Assembly (NCBI GenBank): GCA_947253615.1
Contig: CAMYAA010000043.1
Coordinates: 1-6,934, forward strand
Direction: 5' to 3'
From: an uncultured Sutterellaceae bacterium
GTDB lineage: Bacteria; Pseudomonadota; Gammaproteobacteria; Burkholderiales; Burkholderiaceae_F
DNA length: 6,934 nucleotides
This document shows positions 1 through 5,499 of the stretch, in pieces. The first letter of the stretch is position 1. The number at the start of each line of letters is the position of its first letter. The position numbers were made by a program, and so were the translations under genes. The notes beneath the pieces were generated by a model. The model saw nothing but the letters and a program-made list of their open reading frames with translations, had not been told where the DNA came from and made no database searches.

Positions 1-887
1 ACCAAGTAGCTGACTAAACCAAAGGCCCCGACCAACACAATTAAAAAGAGAATAATCCCCATCATGCGCTTTTCCACTTGTACGGCCGCAAACCACGTCG
101 CATTATTGACAGACCAGTCCGTCACCCAATATTCGTACGGAAGCTCCCCTTGCAATTGAAGGGCAATCTTAGGGGCGTCTTGCATATCCTTGACTTTAAG
201 GCGTAACCCTTGAGGACCATGGGTCTTAAAAACTTTCGAGGCGTCCACAATATTCATTAACACCATCGAGGAGTCGTACTGATAGTGCCCCGAATTTAAG
301 TAGCCCACTAACGTAAACTGCTTAATGCGAGGAATCACCCCGGCTGGCGTCACCGAGCCTTGCGGCACGAGTAACGCTACCTTGTCCCCTAAACGCAAAC
401 CCAATTGACGCGCCAAATCCTGGCCAATCACGACCGAAAACGATCCTGGGGTTAGGTCGGCGAGCTTCCCGTCACGAATATGATTCACTAAGTCAGAGAC
501 TTCGGGTTCCATCGCTGGATCAATCCCTTTCACCAGCACCCCACGCAAGTTCCCTTGAGAACTCAACAACCCCTGTCCGTCCACAAAGGGCGCGGCTGCC
601 ACGACCTCAGGATTTTTCTTTACTTCTAGGGCTAAGTCCTTCCAGTTAGCAATGGAATGTGACGTGTCCATAATCTCAATATGGCTCAAGACACTTAACA
701 TGCGATCACGCACTTCTTTTTGAAAGCCATTCATCACCGAGAGCACAATGATTAAGGCAGCAACCCCTAACGCAATCGAGGCCACACTCATCCCCGAAAT
801 AAATGAGAGGAAGCGATCTTTTCGTCGACCTCGGCGCCCTGCGCGCGTGTAAGTTAAGCCAATTAAAAGTTCATACTGCGTCTTCAC
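1..887 (-). CDS. lolC: LolC/LolE-family lipoprotein-releasing ABC transporter permease (5' part)
   Basis: Inner-membrane permease of the Lol system, which with the LolD ATPase moves outer-membrane lipoproteins from the inner membrane to the chaperone LolA. I translated 295 codons on the minus strand. The start reads MKTQYELLIGLTYTRAGRR, like the N-terminus of beta-proteobacterial LolC proteins. A first membrane segment lies at about residues 26-50 and runs into the family hallmark LSVMNGFQKEVRDRMLS (49-65). A periplasmic domain of about 220 residues follows (51-270), then VEKRMMGIILFLIVLVGAFG (271-290), the start of the second membrane segment, where the window ends. Roughly 120 C-terminal residues with the remaining segments are missing. 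The GTG start at 887 is chosen because the conserved N-terminus begins there and a purine-rich site (GGACGGA, 894-900) precedes it; another in-frame GTG lies at 929. Beta-proteobacteria often have one such permease, so LolC versus LolE cannot be decided. lolD would be expected beyond the left edge. Confidence 0.9.
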   Translation of the reverse strand, partial: MKTQYELLIGLTYTRAGRRGRRKDRFLSFISGMSVASIALGVAALIIVLSVMNGFQKEVRDRMLSVLSHIEIMDTSHSIANWKDLALEVKKNPEVVAAAPFVDGQGLLSSQGNLRGVLVKGIDPAMEPEVSDLVNHIRDGKLADLTPGSFSVVIGQDLARQLGLRLGDKVALLVPQGSVTPAGVIPRIKQFTLVGYLNSGHYQYDSSMVLMNIVDASKVFKTHGPQGLRLKVKDMQDAPKIALQLQGELPYEYWVTDWSVNNATWFAAVQVEKRMMGIILFLIVLVGAFGLVSYL

Positions 888-1060
888 TATAAATCCGTCC
901 AGAGGATTAGATACAAAAGGGATTTGCACAAAAACCACGAGTTAGGTACGCTGTAACCAAACTGTTTTTATGCGGTTGTCGTTAGCATTCTATACGATCA
1001 ATTCATCGTGAACTTTGTTTGCACAGCGATCCCTTTCGCTAACCTTCGCAAGACGCCATT
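888..1060. other. Divergent intergenic region between lolC and the RpfE-type gene
   Basis: This stretch must hold promoters for both divergent genes, but neither is clear. On the plus strand TATACG (991-996) could be a -10 box, but the sequence about 17 nt upstream is a poor -35. On the minus strand TCTAAT (906-911) resembles a -10 box but lies so close to the lolC start that the transcript would barely include the ribosome binding site. A small inverted repeat, AGCGA/TCGCT (1025-1029 and 1036-1040, 6-nt loop), ends 20 nt before the 1061 start. No strong Shine-Dalgarno site is seen before 1061. No gene was found here. Confidence 0.5.
894..900 (-). promoter_or_regulatory. Ribosome binding site supporting the GTG start of lolC
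   Basis: On the minus strand the purine-rich GGACGGA sits 6 nt before the GTG at 887. It supports that start over the in-frame GTG at 929, which would add 14 residues not expected from the family. A short 5-bp complement (AATCC with GGATT) overlaps this site and could partly mask it, but so short a match may be chance. Confidence 0.5.
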
Positions 1061-2125
1061 ATGAGTACTGCATTTATCATGATTCCCGGGGCCTCATTGC
1101 CTTTGGATCGTTACACAAAACTACAATCTGAAGATATTGCTCAGTTAACGAGCATCATGGGCGAGGCCAATCGCGCCACCTCGCTCCCGATGCCCTTTGA
1201 AACGTTCGAACGCTTACCCCACATGGTCTGGTTGTGGCAGGGTCTCTCCATGAGTAAAGAACCCCCGTCTACCGCCCCGTGGCTCTGGCAGTCCATGGGA
1301 GCTCACCCCATCGCCCCCGAGCTCTGGAGCTTAACGCCCCTCTCGGTGGTCCATGGCGATATCGTCGAGTGCTTAGAGTTCACCCCAGAAGAAATTCCTC
1401 AATTGCTCGTGGGCCTTGAATCGGTCCTCTTTGACGAAGGATTCCGCCTTCAAGTTTGGGATCAGGCCCTCTTTGCCTCCCGCGCCGAACCCTGGCCCGC
1501 GGCCACTATGCCCGCCATGGGCGTCTTAGGTATGAGCTACCAAGATATCGTTACTGTGAGCGAGTGCGATCGCCATCGCTTACTGTGCGAAAAACTCACC
1601 GAAGCCGTCAATAAGACCGGTATCAATCAAGTGCGTCGCGAAAAGGGCTTACCCATTATCGATATGCTCTTTTTAAATGGGGGTGGGACCTATCACCGCA
1701 TTAATCCGCCCACCCTCACGCGCTCCGTGGCGACGGACAATCCCGTCGTGCGTAGCTGGGCCGAAGCCGCGGGCATCATGCCCGAGTACCTAACGGATAC
1801 GAGCGCCCTCACGTGGCCCGCCAATACGCCTCAAGGGGACGTGATTGTCGTTTTGGAAGATTTGCTCAAGCCTTACCTCTTAAACGAGATGACGGCTTGG
1901 AGATCAGCACTCCCGGAAGTCGCGAAAAAAGTGAACGCCTTCCGCGAAGCGGCCAAAGCCCGTGAACACGAATCCATTATCGTGATCGCTGGGGGCGCTC
2001 AACGCATTGTCTTCTTAACCCAGAAAAAAGAAAGCTTTATGAAAAAGCTCTTCTCAGGAAAGAAGCCCCCCATGAGTCCCGATATCTGGTGTCCGGAATA
2101 CACCCCTGAGACGCATCAGCCCTAA
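1061..2125 (+). CDS. RpfE-type conserved protein of unknown function
   Basis: A 354-residue soluble-looking protein with no signal peptide or membrane segment. I assign it to the RpfE-type family, named after a gene of the Xanthomonas rpf locus, which also includes recJ, prfB and lysS. The best evidence is the block at 188-209: an NxxRREKGLP stretch followed by hydrophobic residues and NGGG, matching the family pattern of N-x2-R-x2-G-x-P, then a hydrophobic strand and a glycine run. An AHP motif (81-83) followed by D100 also fits. The region 301-320 is a hydrophobic strand with GGAQRIVF, followed by a lysine-rich tail (322-335). The molecular role is not known; the family is called regulatory mainly through gene location and mutant phenotype in Xanthomonas, and no diffusible-signal genes are visible here. 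The ATG at 1061 gives a sensible N-terminus, though the ribosome binding site is weak. Its own terminator follows at once. Family call moderately sure, function unassigned. Confidence 0.7.
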   Translation: MSTAFIMIPGASLPLDRYTKLQSEDIAQLTSIMGEANRATSLPMPFETFERLPHMVWLWQGLSMSKEPPSTAPWLWQSMGAHPIAPELWSLTPLSVVHGDIVECLEFTPEEIPQLLVGLESVLFDEGFRLQVWDQALFASRAEPWPAATMPAMGVLGMSYQDIVTVSECDRHRLLCEKLTEAVNKTGINQVRREKGLPIIDMLFLNGGGTYHRINPPTLTRSVATDNPVVRSWAEAAGIMPEYLTDTSALTWPANTPQGDVIVVLEDLLKPYLLNEMTAWRSALPEVAKKVNAFREAAKAREHESIIVIAGGAQRIVFLTQKKESFMKKLFSGKKPPMSPDIWCPEYTPETHQP

Positions 2126-2145
2126 GGTCACAAGTCTCACCCTTT

Positions 2146-2181
2146 AGCGCTCGAGCCTTTTTTGCCCGAGCGCTTTCTTTT
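2146..2181 (+). terminator. Intrinsic terminator after the RpfE-type gene
   Basis: Arms AGCGCTCG (2146-2153) and CGAGCGCT (2167-2174) pair perfectly over 8 bp. After one mismatch two more G-C pairs can form towards a T-rich loop. A T-rich tail, TTCTTTT (2175-2181), follows. It starts 20 nt after the stop codon, so it should end most transcripts before recJ. Confidence 0.8.
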
Positions 2182-2353
2182 CGCGGGAGCCCAGTCCTCA
2201 CTCGAGAGACCTGATATTGGGAGCGCCGCCCGAGGGCCTTTAATCACAATAAAACTGCTAGGGCCATTTCGCCATTTGGCTCAAAGTTTGATACCCTTAA
2301 CTTCACCCATTTTTTAAAGCTGGCTCTAACGAAGGGCTCCTTGCCTGAGCCCC

Positions 2354-2382
2354 TAGCCGAGTGAGACTTTTTTCTCACGCTA
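2354..2382 (+). promoter_or_regulatory. Bulged hairpin in the recJ leader
   Basis: GTGAGA (2361-2366) pairs with TCTCAC (2373-2378) around the loop CTTTTT. Outside it TAGC (2354-2357) pairs with GCTA (2379-2382) across a 3-nt bulge, giving 10 bp in all. The inner stem ends 25 nt before the recJ ATG. A second hairpin, GGGCTC/GAGCCC (2334-2339 and 2347-2352), lies just upstream. CGAGTGAG (2358-2365) can also pair with CTCACTCG at 2197-2204, and that alternative would leave the run of Ts at 2368-2373 unpaired. No convincing promoter was found in 2182-2403. The hairpin is visible in the sequence; a regulatory role is only inferred. Confidence 0.4.
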
Positions 2383-2403
2383 TTTCGACGGATCGCCTCA
2401 ACT

Positions 2404-4116
2404 ATGACTCGCATCGTTAACCGCCAATACGACCTTCAAACCCTCCACAGCCTCGTTCAATCGGGCATTTCAACCCCTATTGCGCGCGCCTTTGCCGCTC
2501 GTGGCATTAAAAGTGTGGATGATCTTGAAGAGTCCTGGGGCGGGCTTTTGCCACCAAACCTCCTCGAAGGAACCGACATCGCCGCTAAGCGCTTAGCCAA
2601 AGCGCGAGAACACCAAGAAACCGTTTGCGTCGTGGGCGACTACGACTGTGACGGGGCGACGGCCTGTACGGTGGCCGTGCGCGGCTTACGTATGCTCGGG
2701 ATTAACGTCCAGTACCTCGTGCCCGATCGCGTCACGGACGGCTATGGCTTAAGCCCCGATATCGTCGATCAAATACGCGAACGCTTTCCGGAAACCACCC
2801 TCATTATCACGGTCGACAACGGCGTGAGCGCCGTTCAAGCTATCGAACACGCCAATGCCTGTGGCATGGAAGTGATCGTCACTGACCATCACCTCCCAGG
2901 CTCCGTTCGCCCGGCCGCGGCCGTGATTGTGAATCCTAACTTGCCCGAATCCACGTTCCCGAGTAAAGCCTTAGCGGGTGTGGGCGTCATCTTTTACGTT
3001 TTGCTCGCATTACGCACGTATTTACGCGAAACGGGTGTCTTCACGAAAGAAACGCAACCGAACTTGTCCGTTTTGGTGGACTTGGTCGCGTTAGGCACCG
3101 TCGCCGACGTGGTCAAACTCGATAAGAACAATCGTATTCTCGTGGCTCGAGGGCTCGATCGTATTCGTCGTCGCCAAACGTGGCCTGGGATTGCGGCCCT
3201 CTTTGCGGTCTCGGGCCGTCCGATTGAAAGCGCGAGTGTGCGCGACTTTGGCTTTTCCATTGGTCCACGCATTAATGCGGCAGGGCGTTTGTCCACGATG
3301 GACCAAGGCATTGGTTGCCTTTTGAGCGATAGCGACGTGCTTGCGATGGAAACGGCACGTACCCTACAAGACATCAATACCGAGCGTCGTGAACTGCAAA
3401 ACGGTATGCAAGAGGCCGCTGAACAAGCCATTGAGGCTCTCCCAGAGGCCAAGTTAGAAGACAAAACCACGTTTTGCCTTTTTAACGAAAGTTTTAACGA
3501 GGGGATTGTGGGCTTAGTCGCCTCGCGCCTCAAAGAAAAACACAATCGTCCCGTGATCGTTTTTGCGCGTAGTGAAACGGGGGACTTAAAGGGCTCGGGC
3601 CGTTCGGTGCCAGGGGTCCATTTACGCGACACCCTCGACTTAGTCAATAAACGCATTCCGGGCGCTATTCTTCGCTTCGGAGGGCACGCCATGGCCGCGG
3701 GCCTCACCTTAAAGCCCGAAGCACTCGAGGCGTTTGAAGAAGCCTTTGAAGCCGTGGTAAAAGCCCATGCGGATGCCTCCACGTTTGAGCACGTCATTTA
3801 TGCTGACGGCGGTTTAGCCCCCGACGAAATCACCGAAGAGCTCGTCGAGGCCATTGATCGCCAAATTTGGGGACAAGGCTTTGAAACCCCGATTTTCGCC
3901 AACGAAGTGACGATTCTCGAGCAACGCATCTTAAAGGAAGCACACTCCAAACTTCGCGTACGTATTGGCTCTCAAGTCTTTGATGCGATTTTCTTCCGCT
4001 ACGCCGAACCCCTGCCCGCACGCATTAAGATGGCGTACGCCGTGAGCATTAACGAATTCCGCGGTCAACGCAATATTCAACTCGTGGTCGCCGGGGTCGA
4101 ACCCCTCGAGGGTTAA
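2404..4116 (+). CDS. recJ: Single-stranded-DNA-specific 5'-3' exonuclease RecJ
   Basis: RecJ is a cytoplasmic, metal-dependent exonuclease that degrades single-stranded DNA 5' to 3' in RecF-pathway recombination, mismatch repair and base-excision repair. The 570 residues match the family's usual length. The DHH domain carries the metal-binding motifs in order: GDYDCDG (78-84), VDNG (137-140), DHH (161-163), DLVALGTVADV (226-236) and GPRINAAGRL (287-296). The DHHA1 part has GSGRS (397-401) and FGGHAMAAGL (425-434). The OB-like C-terminal domain ends with SINEFRGQRNIQL (548-560), very close to E. coli RecJ. All acidic and histidine residues I associate with catalysis are present. One difference: the E. 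coli stretch WHQGVVG reads FNEGIVG here (364-370), with Asn365 in place of His. ATG at 2404 puts the start where the family begins; a weak GGA lies 11 nt upstream. The gene follows a terminator and is followed by one, so it is probably transcribed alone. Confidence 0.97.
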   Translation: MTRIVNRQYDLQTLHSLVQSGISTPIARAFAARGIKSVDDLEESWGGLLPPNLLEGTDIAAKRLAKAREHQETVCVVGDYDCDGATACTVAVRGLRMLGINVQYLVPDRVTDGYGLSPDIVDQIRERFPETTLIITVDNGVSAVQAIEHANACGMEVIVTDHHLPGSVRPAAAVIVNPNLPESTFPSKALAGVGVIFYVLLALRTYLRETGVFTKETQPNLSVLVDLVALGTVADVVKLDKNNRILVARGLDRIRRRQTWPGIAALFAVSGRPIESASVRDFGFSIGPRINAAGRLSTMDQGIGCLLSDSDVLAMETARTLQDINTERRELQNGMQEAAEQAIEALPEAKLEDKTTFCLFNESFNEGIVGLVASRLKEKHNRPVIVFARSETGDLKGSGRSVPGVHLRDTLDLVNKRIPGAILRFGGHAMAAGLTLKPEALEAFEEAFEAVVKAHADASTFEHVIYADGGLAPDEITEELVEAIDRQIWGQGFETPIFANEVTILEQRILKEAHSKLRVRIGSQVFDAIFFRYAEPLPARIKMAYAVSINEFRGQRNIQLVVAGVEPLEG

Positions 4117-4147
4117 CGCCTCCGCGTCCATGGGATTAGTGTCTTAA

Positions 4148-4184
4148 CGGCCCGTTTTTTCAGGAAACGGGCCGCTTTCATTTT
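4148..4184 (+). terminator. Intrinsic terminator of recJ
   Basis: CGGCCCGTTT (4148-4157) and AAACGGGCCG (4165-4174) form a perfect 10-bp GC-rich stem with a 7-nt loop, followed by the T-rich tail CTTTCATTTT (4175-4184). It begins 31 nt after the recJ stop and separates recJ from prfB-lysS. Confidence 0.9.
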
Positions 4185-4253
4185 AAGCGCTCGATAGCAG
4201 GGCCAATTTTGCGAAAAAAGTGCGTTTCTCCGACACAAAAATTCCCAAAGGGG

Positions 4254-4284
4254 TTCAAAGCATCTAAGGTGAAAAGCGTATAAT
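4254..4284 (+). promoter_or_regulatory. Sigma-70-type promoter for prfB-lysS
   Basis: A perfect TATAAT -10 box lies at 4279-4284. The best -35 candidate is TTCAAA (4254-4259), four of six consensus bases, with a 19-nt spacer, which is long. Transcription would start near 4291, giving a leader of about 70 nt. Its position between the recJ terminator and the prfB start makes it the likely promoter of the operon. Confidence 0.6.
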
Positions 4285-4317
4285 CAATAGTTTCACTAAA
4301 CGACAAGAACGTAGGTT

Positions 4318-4336
4318 GATTCCGAGTCTCGGAATC
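4318..4336 (+). promoter_or_regulatory. Perfect hairpin in the prfB leader
   Basis: GATTCCGA (4318-4325) and TCGGAATC (4329-4336) are perfect 8-bp complements around a GTC loop. The repeat lies inside the predicted leader, ends 25 nt before the prfB ATG, and is not followed by a run of Ts, so it is not a terminator. It could be a 5' stabilising stem-loop, a translation control element or, as DNA, an operator palindrome. The sequence alone does not choose. Confidence 0.5.
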
Positions 4337-4361
4337 CCTCATTCACTTAGGTAACCCAAAC

Positions 4362-5478
4362 ATGGAAGTTGAACGTATCAATCAGATCAATAATCTCCTT
4401 GAAGACCTCAACCAGCGTCTTCTTAACTTACGGGGGTATCTTTGACGTCGATCGCAAAACGCGCCGACTCGAAGAAGTCAATCGTGAGATTGAAAATCCA
4501 GATCTCTGGAATGATCCCAAACGAGCTCAAGAAGTTTCCAAAGAAAAGAAAATGCTCGACGATATCGTCGGGAGCTTTAAACGTTTAACGAGTTCACTTG
4601 CCGATAGTCATGAACTCTTTACCCTCTCGATCGAGGGTGAGGACTTCGAAAGTGCTGAGCTCGTCGCGACGGATGTGGAATCCATTGCCGCCGAAGTCGA
4701 TAAACTCGAATTCAAGCGTATGTTTAATCAGCCCATGGACTCGGCCAACTGCTACCTCGAAATTCAATCGGGGGCGGGCGGCACCGAAGCCCAGGACTGG
4801 ACGAGCATGCTCGAACGCATGTACATGCGTTATGCGGAACGCAAAGGCTTTAGTGTTACCTTAGAAGAAGAAAGTGCCGGGGACGTCGCCGGGATTAAGT
4901 CCTGTACCCTCTATATCGAAGGGGAATGGGCCTATGGTACGTTACGTACCGAAACGGGGATTCATCGCTTAGTGCGTAAGAGCCCGTTTGACTCCAATGC
5001 GCGTCGCCATACGTCGTTCTCCTCGGTGTACGTGTACCCCGAAGTGGACGACTCCATCGAAATTGAAATCAATCCTGCCGACTTAAAGGTCGACGTGTTC
5101 CGCGCCTCCGGGGCGGGTGGTCAGCATATTCAGAAAACGGAATCGGCTGTTCGTATCACCCACTTACCGACCAACATCGTCACCGTCTGTCAGGACGACC
5201 GCTCGCAGCACCGTAATCGTGAAAAGGCCATGCAACAATTGAAGGCCAAACTCTACGAACACGAAATGCGCAAGCGTATGGAAGCCCAAACCAAGTTGGA
5301 AGAAAGTAAGTCCGACATCGGTTGGGGTCACCAAATCCGCAGTTACGTTTTAGACCAATCGCGCGTAAAAGACTTGCGCACCTCCGTTGAAACGGGGAAT
5401 ACCACCGCCGTTTTAGATGGCGATCTCGATCAGTTCATCGAAGCCTCGCTCAAGCAAGGCATCGGTAACGTCGCCTAA
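4362..5478 (+). CDS. prfB: Peptide chain release factor 2, read through a programmed +1 frameshift
   Basis: RF2 recognises UGA and UAA in the ribosomal A site and triggers release of the finished protein. The gene is split over two frames: codons 1-27 at 4362-4442, then an in-frame TGA (4443-4445), with reading resuming in the +1 frame at GAC (4444) to the TAA at 5476-5478. The product is 371 residues (E. coli 365). The first 27 residues ([10 protein letters not shown], ending LRGYL) match RF2 N-termini. The stop-recognition tripeptide SPF is at 207-209 and the catalytic GGQ at 252-254; Gln254 is the residue methylated by PrmC in the family. Ala248 is at the site where E. coli K-12 has its unusual Thr246. 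The GGQ is followed by HIQKTES, where RF2 usually has HVN or HIN. GYG- or GWG-type family blocks such as [18 protein letters not shown] and the C-terminal [11 protein letters not shown] are intact. A short AGG lies 10 nt before the ATG. lysS follows after 21 nt. Confidence 0.97.
4432..4446 (+). promoter_or_regulatory. Programmed +1 frameshift site of prfB
   Basis: The site reads GGGGGTATCTTTGAC, the classical RF2 signal. GGGGG (4432-4436) acts as an internal Shine-Dalgarno sequence three bases before the slippery CTT (4440-4442). The stop TGA (4443-4445) is followed by C, a poor termination context. The leucyl-tRNA slips from CTT to TTT and decoding resumes at GAC (4444-4446). In E. coli low RF2 raises frameshifting and restores RF2, an autoregulatory loop; the same is inferred here from near identity of the site. 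Confidence 0.97.
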
Positions 5479-5499
5479 TTTCCTTTTTGTGAGAAGACT

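Noticed and set aside
2994..3797. 267-codon open frame on the minus strand inside recJ
   Set aside because: It is fully antisense to conserved recJ codons, has a biased Ser/Arg/Lys composition, and shows no recognisable domain. It is explained by codon bias in recJ.
2146..4195. Shared 9-mer AGCGCTCGA near both terminators (2146 and about 4186)
   Set aside because: AGCGCT is itself a palindrome and only nine bases match. The second copy is outside the recJ terminator stem, so it is probably chance.
4598..4864. 88-codon open frame in another plus-strand frame inside prfB
   Set aside because: It overlaps conserved RF2 domain 1 to 2 codons and has no ribosome binding site or recognisable motif.
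4369..5478. Open frame starting with TTG at 4369 as the prfB gene
   Set aside because: Its first 25 residues do not look like RF2, while the ATG frame at 4362 encodes a typical RF2 N-terminus and joins through the frameshift signal.
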